From the NCBI GenBank assembly GCA_016722945.1, contig JAEQMT010000064.1:1-64000 (forward strand): a DNA stretch of 64,000 bases. Reading direction: 5' to 3'. The DNA is from Desulfofustis sp. PB-SRB1 (GTDB lineage: Bacteria > Desulfobacterota > Desulfobulbia > Desulfobulbales > Desulfocapsaceae). Under the pieces are notes generated by a model that saw only the letters and a list, made by a program, of their open reading frames with translations, was not told the DNA's origin and did no database searches. The number at the start of each line of letters is the position of its first letter. Position 1 is the stretch's first letter. Shown one piece after another: positions 1 through 7,423 of this stretch. The position numbers and the translations under genes were made by a program.

Positions 1-32
<32 letters not shown>

Positions 33-127
33 ACCCCTGGGTCTTGTTCTCCTGCCTCGCCCTCGGGTTTGTTGTCTTTTTTCTTTAACTGCACGGAGTT
101 ATCTATATTTTTCCGAACCTCGGAGTA

Positions 128-178
128 CCCTCGGGTAGCACGTTTTACCCTCGGGGTCGGGGTATTTACCCCTCGGGT
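128..178. repeat. Iteron-like CCCTCGGGGT repeats, copy A
   Basis: Three copies of a CCCTCGGG(G)T decamer begin near 128, 148 and 169 at the 3' end of the primase gene. In copies B and D the same three decamers are spaced exactly 21 bp apart; here small indels disturb the spacing. Confidence 0.6.
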
Positions 179-2889
179 AACGCTTCATCTTCCCGGTTCA
201 TCAACGTTGTGATCTGCTCAACGCTGGTCAGGTTGAGGTAACACGTTTCTTGATGCTCCTCCCCCTGGCCCTGATAGTTGAGGATATAGCTGTACTCCTT
301 GCCTCTGGAGCTGGTGCGGACACCGATGTACTCCATTTCTTCAAGTTGCTTGATATGAGCCCTGATCTGCCAGTCACTCCAGCCGGTGTATTCCCGGATC
401 ATCCTCCGGGTGAAGAAGATTTCATCTATGGGGGCGTTGTTCTGCTCCGCCTGTTCCTGCACCATTTCATAGATCAGGGACAGCAAGGTCCTGGACGGTT
501 TGACCAGTTCATCCATGGATTGACCGAGAACCACATTGGCAAGGCGGTTAGCTGTCTCAATGTCGGTAAGCGTGACTTCGATATATTCAACCGGCGTGCC
601 GTCCACCTCCACGGTTTTTATCTCCCGCTGATACTGGTGCAGGAAGGCCACCGCCCGGATCAACCCGAGGTATTTCTTGTGGTCCCGCCTGGCCCGGAGC
701 GAGTGGCTGGGATAACTGAGATATTCGGCATAGGGTTGACCACCGCCAGGGGCTTGAGCATTCGTTGCACCGCATGGTGCTTTCTGGTAACGGTGTGCTG
801 CTTCTTTTCCCGGATCAGCCCGGCCAGCGTTTCCGCCTCCCGCTGCCGCTGATGGATGGCCCCGGTCATGGCGGCCGATTCATCGATGGTCAGAAGATAA
901 AGCGTGAGGCCGTCTCCTGGTCGATCTCGGTGGCGGTGGTGGTGATCATCACGCAGACCGGGCCGTTTACCGTGTATTCCTCGGTCTTCATCCTGCCGTT
1001 GGCATCCTTGCCGGTGGCGGCCACGGTAATCTTCTTGGCCGACTGGATCGTTCTGATCGAGTAGGCAGCGCCGCCCATCCCTTCGGCCTCCTCGATGGCC
1101 AGGATCTTGTGCACCAACGAGTCTTCTTCTTTGTAGAACAGGGCCTGGTCGGTGACCCGGGTGTATTTGATATACTCTTCATCGGGATCAGCGAGATGAT
1201 GGCATCCTGCAGGGTGGATTTGCCGGCCGCGGAGCGGGACTGGATGAGCACCGATAAGGGCTCGGCCAGCTTCCTTGAGGTGGCAGCCAGGTAGCCCACC
1301 AGCTTGTTGATCTTCTCGCCGGTGACGCCCAGGGTGTCGAAGTCGGTGAGCAGCGCCGCGAAGATATCGTCGCTTTTCAGAAAGGATAAGGCCAGCTCCT
1401 TATCTCCTGCGCTGATCTCGGTGTGCTGCTGTTCTTGTTTCTCCGGCCGCCACTGTTCTACCAGCTGCAGCAGTTTGGCCAGGTCTTCCTTGATCAGCGC
1501 TTCCGGCTCGGCAAACAGATCGGCACAGAGCTTGGCGAACCAGTGGCGGGAGCGGGAGGAGTAGAGGTCGATGGTAGTCAGCTCGAAGGGTTTGGATGAT
1601 GAAACGTCCTCACTGACCTTGATGGTGGCCTTCAACTGGGTGTCGCCCCGCTGGATGCCTTTCACCTGGTACTGCCGTGTGGCGTAGCCCACCGTGAAGC
1701 CGTGTTCTTCCTGCTGGTATAGGGTTTGTTTACGCTTGTTCAGCGAATCTGACTGCTCCACCGATGCCGGATTGGCCGCTTTGAGCAGCTGCTCGAACTC
1801 TTCGGGAGTGTGGCGGTTGAAGTAGATGGTGATGTCTTTGTCCGGCAGCTCGATCGTGTAGACGGTTATTCCTTTCTTCTGTAACTGCTCCGCCGCCTGA
1901 GTTGCCTCCATCTTTGCCGGCCTGGTCGCTGTCAAAGCAGAGATACACCTCTGTTACCGGGCTGTTAAAGAGAACAAGATGATCCTCGGTTACCCCGTTT
2001 ACCCCATAGCAGGGAATGACATTGGTAAAACCCTGGTCGTACAGGGTTACCGCATCGATAATCGATTCGGTAAGGATAATAGAAGCGCTTCGTGGTACCG
2101 CCTGGCGGTTGACGAGCCCGGCGCGTGAACCGGCCAGATACAGGTGGCTGACCCCGTGTGCCGGGTCGATGTTTCTGCCATAGAGATTGACGATTGCCCC
2201 ATCTGTATCGTAGATGGGAAAGACCACGCCAGTTGTAGAAGATTTCGTTGCCTTGGCATTGAGGATGCCGAGCGTTTTCAGCGTCTTGATGACGGCCGGA
2301 TCTTCGGGCAGGATCTTTTTCAGGCTGCCGTTCACAAAGCCCGTGCCGAAGTCGGTGCATGTCTGGTTTGTTGTAATCCCCCGGTTCTTGAGGTAGTCCA
2401 GGCCTCTCTGATCTTCAGTAAAGCTGTGCTGATAATACCCCACTACTCGGGCCAGTAACTTCTTCTCGGCCACACTCAGCACTTTCTTACCCGGTCTTTT
2501 CTGACTTCTGTCCTCTGTCTTCTGAATTCTGTTCCCCCGAGCCAGCAGCTTTTTGTCGGCCACGCTGAGCCCTTTCTTTTTTTCTTTAACTGCTGTTTTT
2601 GGTTTTCCGGGTTTTGGATGGTTCGCGGATAACCGTTTCACTGCTTGCGTGAAGTCAACTTGGTCGATCAGCTCAACAAAGCGGATCACATCGCCGCCCG
2701 TCCCACAGCCAAAGCAGTTCCACAGGTTTTCCTTGGGATTGACGGTAAGTGATGGGGTGGTATCTTCATGGAAGGGCAGAAGCCCCGGTAGTTCTCGCCG
2801 ACCTGTTGCAGCTCGATGCCGCGGCCTTCATGAAAGAAACCAGCTCAACGCCGTGTTTGATGGCGTCGATGTTCGTCTTGACTGATCAT
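166..2889 (-). pseudogene. Primase/AAA ATPase, copy A, decayed by frameshifts
   Basis: This is the full-length homologue of the 914-residue primase of copies B and D, read from the ATG at 2889 to the stop at 166. The reading frame breaks repeatedly by single-base changes compared with copy B: an early frameshift after the first few codons, GGGG to GGG near 2787, an extra base near 2225, CGGGG to CGGG near 1190, GAAAG to GAAG near 888, and a lost base near 733. Stretches between breaks still read as zinc-finger, TOPRIM, Walker A and winged-helix sequence. Residues matching 91-106 of copy B are replaced by unrelated sequence. Many substitutions show it is genuinely diverged, not only mis-sequenced. 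It probably makes no functional enzyme. Confidence 0.85.
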
Positions 2890-3140
2890 TATTCTCTCCT
2901 CATATCTCGCAGGTCAAACAGCATATCTCTGAGTAGGTTCAGTGATTCTCGCAGATGAACGGGGTTTACCAGGGCCTGACCGCTTCGGTATTGCCGCTCT
3001 AACTGTTCCAGGTCGGCGCCGCTGATCTCAAAGGCGGCAATCCCTCTGGCCGCGTCCTTGATCCTGATGCCGCGCAGTGCGGCGCCCTTGCACAGGAAAA
3101 AGGCGCCGACATAGATGTCCGTGGTCTCGTAGGTGGCGAT
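2889..3140 (-). CDS. Small DUF5659-like protein, copy A
   Basis: The frame has no ATG, GTG or TTG near its beginning, but a perfect Shine-Dalgarno (AAGGAGGTGAT on the minus strand) stands just before an ATC codon at 3140, giving (M)ATYETTDIYVGAFFLC and about 83 residues. A TYETTD..Y start followed by an AFFL..G motif is what I recall of the DUF5659 family (function unknown). Compared with copy B most nucleotide differences here are synonymous in this frame, so this frame is the one selected. Its TAA overlaps the primase ATG (TAATG), suggesting translational coupling. The alternative frame that starts with ATG inside the Shine-Dalgarno context codes an Arg/His-rich string and looks like a shadow. 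Confidence 0.6.
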   Translation of the reverse strand: MATYETTDIYVGAFFLCKGAALRGIRIKDAARGIAAFEISGADLEQLERQYRSGQALVNPVHLRESLNLLRDMLFDLRDMRRE

Positions 3141-3179
3141 GGCTCATCACCTCCTTTGGGTCACCATGATTGATTTTTT

Positions 3180-3224
3180 CCGGGAGATATGGAAGAAGAG
3201 CAGGACGCTTCGGTATCTCGCCGG
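3180..3224 (-). promoter_or_regulatory. Conserved leader stem-loop upstream of DUF5659-primase operon, copy A
   Basis: The arms CCGGGAGATA and TATCTCGCCGG enclose a 24-base loop that contains AAGAGCAGGACGCTTCG on the plus strand. The structure lies 40 bases upstream of the ATC start on the minus-strand transcript. It is preserved in all four units and in a solo copy at 3906-3951. It may be an RNA leader or a protein-binding site; its function is unknown. Confidence 0.5.
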
Positions 3225-3233
3225 GGTCGTACC

Positions 3234-3283
3234 AGCCCGTCACCTTCGCTCTTGCCACAGACCGGAAGGTGACGGGCTTTTTT
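3234..3283 (+). terminator. Rho-independent terminator-like hairpin, copy A
   Basis: A 14-bp stem (AGCCCGTCACCTTC paired with GAAGGTGACGGGCT) is followed by a run of Ts on the plus strand. Copies B-D keep the stem with a G-U wobble replacing one pair. It lies between the divergent XRE and DUF5659 genes, and on the minus strand would form the first hairpin of the primase operon leader. Confidence 0.55.
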
Positions 3284-3338
3284 CGTTCAGACAAGCCTGT
3301 TCAAAAAACCTGTCAAGCATTTTATATGCTATGCAACG

Positions 3339-3356
3339 TATAGCACATGTGCTATA
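3339..3356. promoter_or_regulatory. 18-bp perfect palindrome, candidate XRE operator
   Basis: TATAGCACATGTGCTATA is a perfect palindrome 45 bp upstream of the XRE start at 3401, in the divergent intergenic region. Position and symmetry fit an autoregulatory operator for the adjacent XRE repressor, which would also face the DUF5659-primase operon. Confidence 0.5.
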
Positions 3357-3400
3357 TAGTGGTCAACAAAAAAATCACTCAAAAAAAGAAGGAGTATACT

Positions 3401-3769
3401 GTGGTAAATTCATCACACCGGATACTCGATATGGAATTCCCGGAACGGTTAAGTGCTATCAGAAAGGAAAAAGGACTGACCCAACAGAAGCTGGCGAAGC
3501 TTGTCGGGCTCCATGTCGCCCAGGTGCGGAGGTACGAGGGCGGCACATCACAGCCGACTTTGGAGGTGATACGAAAGCTCGCCGTTGCGCTGAGCGTGAG
3601 CGCGGATACGTTATTATTTGATAAGGATGAAAGAGGCCCTGATAATGACCTCAGATTGCAATTTGAAGCGATATCTCGATTTGAGCCCGAAGAGAAACAG
3701 ATCGTCAAAACTGTCCTTGACAGTTTGATCTTAAAGCATGAAGCAAAGCGATGGTCGGCGGGGACATGA
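3401..3769 (+). CDS. XRE-family transcriptional regulator, copy A
   Basis: A 122-residue protein with a helix-turn-helix near residues 15-65 (IRKEKGLTQQKLAKLVGLHV...VRRYEGG) and a charged C-terminal part that ends in EEKQIVKTVLDSLI, a typical small phage/ICE-type repressor layout. GTG at 3401 is chosen because AAGAAGGAG lies just upstream; an upstream ATG at 3347 would fall inside the palindrome region. It is divergent from DUF5659-primase, so it is probably the element's master repressor, equivalent to the XRE genes at 12820 and 18788 but a different protein. Confidence 0.8.
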   Translation: MVNSSHRILDMEFPERLSAIRKEKGLTQQKLAKLVGLHVAQVRRYEGGTSQPTLEVIRKLAVALSVSADTLLFDKDERGPDNDLRLQFEAISRFEPEEKQIVKTVLDSLILKHEAKRWSAGT

Positions 3770-3790
3770 CAGACCATAAAAATTCCAACT

Positions 3791-3858
3791 CAGCCGTTAC
3801 ACCGGGCGTGACGGTGAACTTTTTATTGATCAGTGTCAAGGATCGAGATTTGACCCCC
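3791..3858 (+). repeat. 67-bp junction repeat, copy 1
   Basis: Begins CAGCCGTTACACCGG and ends in a GATCGAGATTTGACCCCC block. Related copies are at 5544, 19650, 30791 and 59401, all in the same orientation, and partial copies of the last block occur between 5698 and 5855. Confidence 0.75.
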
Positions 3859-3905
3859 TATCTCGATGGCTCACCACTTCCGTGGTGTTGCCGATATGGT
3901 TTGTG

Positions 3906-3951
3906 CCGGGAAGATATGGCAGAAGAGCAGGACGCTTCGATATCTCGCCGG
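3906..3951 (-). repeat. Solo copy of the leader stem-loop
   Basis: Matches 3180-3224 over the loop and both arms (CCGGGAAGATA and TATCTCGCCGG) but has no DUF5659 gene next to it. The stem is kept while flanks have diverged. Confidence 0.55.
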
Positions 3952-4056
3952 GGTAGTGAAGCCATCAACCTGGTACCGTGGTGAGTTTTGCACCAATAGA
4001 GCTGAAGCCAAATTTGTCGTGCTGTGTTATAGTTCGTACAAACGAAGGAGGGCTTT

Positions 4057-4554
4057 ATGACTATTGGAGAAAAGCTGAAAAGGCTGAGAAATGAAAAGGG
4101 GTTATCCCAACTCGCCCTTGAACGGCTCTCAGGTGTTCACTGCAAACTGCTGAGCAAGTATGAGAACGGAAAGGTTGAGCCAACGGCCGATACGCTCCGC
4201 AAGATAGCTCAAGCGCTAGGGGTTACATCAGATTACTTGATTTTTGACAATGCACCCCTCGACGGGATTAGTCAGCTGAAAGATTTAGAGCTTCTTGAGA
4301 AATTCAAAGAAGTCGAGAACATGTCTGTAGAGAACAGGACGATGATTAAAAATATGATCGATGCGTTACTGATAAAAAGCAAAGTGGAAAGCTTCATCAA
4401 GCCTAATGGCCAGAATGAGCCGTGGGAAACAAGGATGCAGGCCACCCTTGATTGCCTTCGTTCAAGAAACAAAGACTATTCAGAAAACGACATACTGCAG
4501 ATAGTAAATAAGGCTGTTGAGGAAGTCCGCAGTGGGAAAAAAGCAGCCCATTAG
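4057..4554 (+). CDS. XRE-family regulator, probable antitoxin of XRE-PIN pair
   Basis: A 165-residue protein with an N-terminal XRE helix-turn-helix (residues 5-60: KLKRLRNEKGLSQLALERL...LSKYENGKVEPTADTLRKIAQALGVTSDYL). The C-terminal 100 residues are charged and mostly helical. The start has a strong Shine-Dalgarno (AAGGAGGG). Its last codons overlap the PIN toxin gene, the usual antitoxin-first arrangement with translational coupling. It probably represses its own operon and may neutralise the toxin; direct neutralisation is inferred only. Confidence 0.8.
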   Translation: MTIGEKLKRLRNEKGLSQLALERLSGVHCKLLSKYENGKVEPTADTLRKIAQALGVTSDYLIFDNAPLDGISQLKDLELLEKFKEVENMSVENRTMIKNMIDALLIKSKVESFIKPNGQNEPWETRMQATLDCLRSRNKDYSENDILQIVNKAVEEVRSGKKAAH

Positions 4555-4984
4555 AGCAGTACTCGACACCAACCTATTCATCAGCGGTCTGTTCTCTTCC
4601 TCTGGTTCGGTTGCCAAATTGCAGCAACTCTGGCTTTCCGGAGTATTTGAGCTGGTTGTTTCCGAGGAGATTCTTGAAGAGATCGGAGAAACGCTGCAGA
4701 AGGTGTATATTCAGAAACAGCTTCGACTTAAACCGGAAGAAAGGATCGGGGTTCTGGAGTTGATCCGTGAAAAAGCATCTATCGTGACTAAGGATCGATA
4801 CAAGACTGATAGAATCGTTGAAGATCCCGACGACAATAAATTTCTCAGCTGTGCCCTGGAGGCAAAGGCAAATTATGTCGTCTCCGGCGACAGCCACCTC
4901 CTTTCTCTGAAGCATTTTCACACCATTCAGATCGTTGACGCCGCAACTTTTATCCGTGCAATGGAGAGGACTACAGTCCGGTAA
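4532..4984 (+). CDS. PIN-domain ribonuclease toxin
   Basis: About 150 residues, one PIN domain of the 'putative toxin-antitoxin system toxin component, PIN family' type. Acidic metal-binding positions are visible: LDTNLFISG near the N-terminus, the Glu-rich SEEILEEI, EDPDDNKFLSCA and the C-terminal SGDSHLL. These enzymes cut RNA with Mg2+. GTG at 4532 is preferred over TTG at 4517 because GAGGAAG lies six bases before it; it overlaps the XRE stop by 23 bases. The pair probably stabilises element A in place of hicBA. Confidence 0.8.
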   Translation: MGKKQPIRAVLDTNLFISGLFSSSGSVAKLQQLWLSGVFELVVSEEILEEIGETLQKVYIQKQLRLKPEERIGVLELIREKASIVTKDRYKTDRIVEDPDDNKFLSCALEAKANYVVSGDSHLLSLKHFHTIQIVDAATFIRAMERTTVR

Positions 4985-5059
4985 CGCAGCCAGGTCAATC
5001 GAGATTTTACCCCATTCTTTCTCCCTGCACCGCATACTTAAAAAAAGGATAACGACATT

Positions 5060-5251
5060 ATGCAGTCACAGACTATAAAGGAAAAAATCACTGAGGTTGT
5101 TATGGCCCAGCCGGAAGATGCAACGTATGATGAGATCATAAGAGAGTTGGCCTTTTCCAGAATGGTTGACCGTGGGCTGGAAGATCTGAGATCTGGTCGG
5201 GTGATTTCAAACAGCGAGATGGCCAACCGGATAAGATCATGGCAAAAATAA
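5060..5251 (+). CDS. Small antitoxin of RelB/ParE-type module
   Basis: A 63-residue acidic helical protein (MQSQTIKEKITEVVMAQPED...) without a recognisable DNA-binding motif. It precedes and overlaps by 13 bases a RelE/ParE-family toxin, which is the main ground for calling it an antitoxin. The middle part (ATYDEIIRELAFSRMVDRGLEDL) resembles small addiction-module antitoxins that lack DNA binding. Confidence 0.7.
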   Translation: MQSQTIKEKITEVVMAQPEDATYDEIIRELAFSRMVDRGLEDLRSGRVISNSEMANRIRSWQK

Positions 5252-5532
5252 GATGGTCCCATGAAGCCGAACAATGGCTGAAAGAGATCTATGAGTACAT
5301 ATCAGAAGATAATCCCACCGCCGCCGAAAAAGTCGTTTCCGGCATCTATGACAAGGCTCAGAAGTTGGGTGATTTTCCCCAGCTCGGCCATAAATACCGT
5401 GAAGAACCGGAAGGAGATATCCGCATTCTCCTTTATGGCCATTACCGCATTGCCTACATAATCAGCGGTAATTATATCGATATCTTAGGAGTTTTCCATG
5501 GGGCATTGGACATAGAGCGATATTTGCCCTGA
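5239..5532 (+). CDS. RelE/ParE-family toxin
   Basis: A 97-residue protein with the family pattern WSHEAEQWLKEIYEYI at the N-terminus, then LGDFPQLGHKYRE, IRILLYGHYRIAYII and a hydrophobic VFHGALD end. The family includes ribosome-dependent mRNA nucleases (RelE) and gyrase poisons (ParE); the P.LG....E and YRI.Y pattern is closer to ParE. It is translated from an ATG inside the antitoxin gene. It is the last gene before the 67-bp junction repeat. Confidence 0.85.
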   Translation: MAKIRWSHEAEQWLKEIYEYISEDNPTAAEKVVSGIYDKAQKLGDFPQLGHKYREEPEGDIRILLYGHYRIAYIISGNYIDILGVFHGALDIERYLP

Positions 5533-5543
5533 AGGAGACCAAT

Positions 5544-5612
5544 CAGCCGCTACACCGGACTGCGCCGACGAGCTCTTTATTGATCAGTGTCAAGGATCAA
5601 GATCTGACCCCC
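5544..5612 (+). repeat. 67-bp junction repeat, copy 2
   Basis: Same family as 3791-3858 (CAGCCGCTACACCGGACTGC...). It lies 11 bases after the ParE-like stop and marks the boundary between toxin-antitoxin cassette and RHS-derived sequence. Confidence 0.8.
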
Positions 5613-5873
5613 GTCTTTCCTCACCGGATCGGTGACCGAAACCCGGTTGCCGTGTATATCGTAGGTGAAGCTGGTGGTACGGGGCTGCTCGTTGGAATGT
5701 CAAGATTAAAGATTTGACCCTCTACCTCCCTAAAGATCAGTTTCAAGGATCGAGATCTGACCCCCATCACCGGCCCTGGTTGTGTAGGAGATGTTTCTTA
5801 CCTTGCCGCCCGGCTCCTCGGCCCGTTCATGTCAAGGATCGAGATTTGCCTCCCTTTCTTTGCCCGAGGGCTT
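5613..5873 (-). pseudogene. Mosaic of RHS core fragments between short repeats
   Basis: Two short pieces match the intact RHS gene. Bases 5625-5693 resemble 33285-33345 (the YD-repeat segment coding for VTDPVGN..), and 5786-5829 resembles 34468-34512. They are separated by partial junction repeats at 5698-5720, 5741-5770 and 5830-5855. The fragments are in the same orientation as the RHS gene but not contiguous in it. No open frame survives. Confidence 0.6.
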
Positions 5874-6365
5874 TTAATGGTTGCCCCCCCTACTTCCCAT
5901 TTTCTCTTCGTCGTAGTAAGCTGAGTAGCTTTTTAAAACAGAACCCAACTCTAATTCAAGCTTTTCAGCCAACGAAATAATTGGATCAACAACCCAATCG
6001 CCAATATTCAATATGTCATCTATAATTTTTTCAATAGATGACTCATAGATGCCAACAAAATCTGACAATTCTGCTACAGATAGATTTTTCTCTTTTAATT
6101 TTATATCTATGATATTCCTAGGTAGAATATTATGATTAGAATTAGAACAATACAATTCTTCAAGTTTCATATCAAGGGCCATACATATACACTGAGCCAC
6201 CCTTAATGGTACCACCATGTATAGCTCGTCTTCATATCCCTCAATATCACCATATTCAGCTTTTGATAGTTTACAAAACCTACTTATGCTGTCTTGAGAT
6301 AAACCTAGCTGAGTTCGCCGACTCATAATTATGCTATTTATTTCATTTTTTCTTATCAAAGGCAT
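5874..6365 (-). CDS. Helix-turn-helix protein downstream of RHS tip 1
   Basis: A 163-residue protein with two XRE-like segments: near 10-60 (IIMSRRTQLGLSQDSISRFCKLS) and near 88-125 (LKEKNLSVAELSDFVGIYESSIEKII). It is much more AT-rich than its neighbours, as expected for recently acquired RHS tip/immunity DNA. It sits directly downstream of displaced tip 1, where an immunity gene is normally found, so it could be the immunity factor, but an HTH protein as immunity is unusual; it may instead regulate the tip. Moderate confidence that it is a gene, low confidence in role. Confidence 0.6.
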   Translation of the reverse strand: MPLIRKNEINSIIMSRRTQLGLSQDSISRFCKLSKAEYGDIEGYEDELYMVVPLRVAQCICMALDMKLEELYCSNSNHNILPRNIIDIKLKEKNLSVAELSDFVGIYESSIEKIIDDILNIGDWVVDPIISLAEKLELELGSVLKSYSAYYDEEKMGSRGGNH

Positions 6366-6411
6366 AACCTATCTGTATTGATGACAAATAAAAAGGCGGA
6401 AAATTTCGTGA

Positions 6412-6927
6412 TTAGCTTCCAGCTCCTCCAGTACAAATATTGTAAATAAGGAATAGAAGAAAGCCTATCCCAATTGTAAACTCTTGGCAATCTTCATCGC
6501 ATTCTCCGACAGATTTATCCCCCCAGTCTTCGGCATAATCAGGTGGTTCAGCCGATTGGTCTCCATAAGGGGGTTTTTTCTGATTAGGCCATGGTTTTTT
6601 AGACTTCTTGGGGTACCTTTCTTTCTTGCCGTCAGGTTTTTGTTTATCCCAATGAGCCCAATGCCCTTCGTCCTCATTGTGAGGTGTCCAATGATTACCA
6701 CTTGGATCCCAATAACCCTCACCATCAACAACCCAGGTTCCAGGATCATAACCTGGTGGATATCTTGGCGGTGGATCACCGATTGCCAAACCCCATGGAT
6801 CTATAAATCTAACCGGATCGTTCCATACATACGCATATAAATTGAAATCACCTCCCGCAAATCCTATCGGGTCTTCCGCTGTATAGCGCCCGGTGGTGGG
6901 ATCATAGAATCTGTGCCAAGATTTCAC
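6412..6927 (-). CDS. Displaced RHS C-terminal tip 1
   Basis: 171 residues. The first 50 (WHRFYDPTTGRYTAEDPIGF...NDPVRFIDPWGL) are the conserved end of an RHS core with the DPxGL boundary motif; the rest is the variable tip with a Trp/His/Asp-rich segment (GNHWTPHNEDEGHWAHWD) and a hydrophobic C-terminus. The tip resembles some polymorphic-toxin C-terminal domains but I cannot name a family. There is no RHS core upstream: the frame opens with GTG AAA TC supplied by the end of element B, preceded by GGAGAAGG at a workable distance, so it could be translated as an orphan. Confidence 0.7.
   Translation of the reverse strand: MKSWHRFYDPTTGRYTAEDPIGFAGGDFNLYAYVWNDPVRFIDPWGLAIGDPPPRYPPGYDPGTWVVDGEGYWDPSGNHWTPHNEDEGHWAHWDKQKPDGKKERYPKKSKKPWPNQKKPPYGDQSAEPPDYAEDWGDKSVGECDEDCQEFTIGIGFLLFLIYNICTGGAGS
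6902..6927 (-). other. Element/RHS junction (candidate attachment site), tip 1 side
   Basis: Reading the minus strand, the element tail ends in GTGAAATC and is followed by TTGGCACAGATTCTA, the RHS core sequence for WHRFY. In the intact RHS gene the same bases are preceded by CAGTACAA instead. Identity between the two contexts stops at 6919/6920. Confidence 0.65.
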
Positions 6928-7135
6928 GATGCGCCTTCTCCCCCCAAAGAGCTGTTTTTCGTGGGGGTTCGCGCAGATTCAAAGAGCAGTGTTCAGTATT
7001 ACCCGAGATCGCCTGACAAGACAAGCACCAGCAGGCGGTTAAAGAAAAAGAAAGGGAATATCCGGGAAGTGGTTTTTGTCGGGGAGCCCCCGCGCAGCAG
7101 GGGGCGGACGGGTGGGCACGGCAGCGGCGGTAGGT

Positions 7136-7159
7136 GGGTGGCGGGTGGAGGGTGGAGGG
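7136..7159 (+). other. G-quadruplex-forming motif
   Basis: Four GGG runs separated by TGGC, TGGA and TGGA. Copy D lacks one seven-base unit (GGAGGGT) and so loses the fourth full GGG run. Confidence 0.6.
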
Positions 7160-7176
7160 TGGTGTGCCTTTCGCCA

Positions 7177-7200
7177 CTAAACATAAGAACTTATGTTTAG
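7177..7200. repeat. 24-base inverted repeat
   Basis: CTAAACATAAG and CTTATGTTTAG, 11-bp arms with a two-base centre, in the element tail; present again at 20922-20945 in copy D. Confidence 0.8.
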
Positions 7201-7223
7201 CGAACAAGGGAACAGGCCGGCGG

Positions 7224-7252
7224 CCGGCCTGCGTTTTTTTTTTGCAGGCCGG
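7224..7252. terminator. Hairpin with poly-T loop
   Basis: CCGGCCTGC and GCAGGCCGG enclose a loop of G and Ts. It could end transcripts arriving from recombinase 2, but the T run is in the loop and not after the stem, so termination is uncertain. Confidence 0.4.
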
Positions 7253-7262
7253 ATGACGGACT

Positions 7263-7296
7263 GCACGTCGCATAATAGCGCTATTGTGCGACGTGC
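7263..7296. repeat. 34-base near-perfect palindrome
   Basis: Arms GCACGTCGCATAATAGC and GCTATTGTGCGACGTGC pair with one G-T mismatch. Size and symmetry are in the range of recombinase-binding or dif-like sites; it is kept in copy D at 21008-21041. Confidence 0.7.
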
Positions 7297-7423
7297 CGCC
7301 GGGAGCGCAGTGGCGGAAGGTGCACTGCCCGGAACTCGGCGCCGCCTTCGCTGCTGCCGTGCCCGGGCGGGCGGGGGTCCTCAGTTCAAAGGGCCGCGGG
7401 CCCCACTGATCCACGTAGCTGTT

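Larger units (their letters stand above)
3770..4056. other. Non-coding stretch with 67-bp repeat and solo leader hairpin
   Basis: No credible gene. It holds a copy of the 67-bp junction repeat (3791-3858), immediately followed by a decayed solo copy of the leader stem-loop (3906-3951). With the second junction repeat at 5544-5612 it brackets the XRE-PIN and RelB/ParE-like genes as a cassette. Confidence 0.6.
6928..7423. other. Non-coding tail of element B with palindromes and a G-quadruplex motif
   Basis: No gene is supported in these 496 bases. They hold a four-run G-tract (7136-7159, GGG separated by four-base loops), a 24-base inverted repeat (7177-7200), a hairpin with T-rich loop (7224-7252) and a near-perfect 34-base palindrome (7263-7296). 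Copy D has the same region at 20680-21168. It lies between recombinase 2 and the RHS junction, where attachment or origin sequences would be expected. Confidence 0.65.

Noticed and set aside
7263-7296. Integron attC site
   Set aside because: The palindrome has no attC-type R and L boxes or extrahelical bases, and the recombinases lack the integron-integrase insert; a generic recombinase or origin site is more likely.
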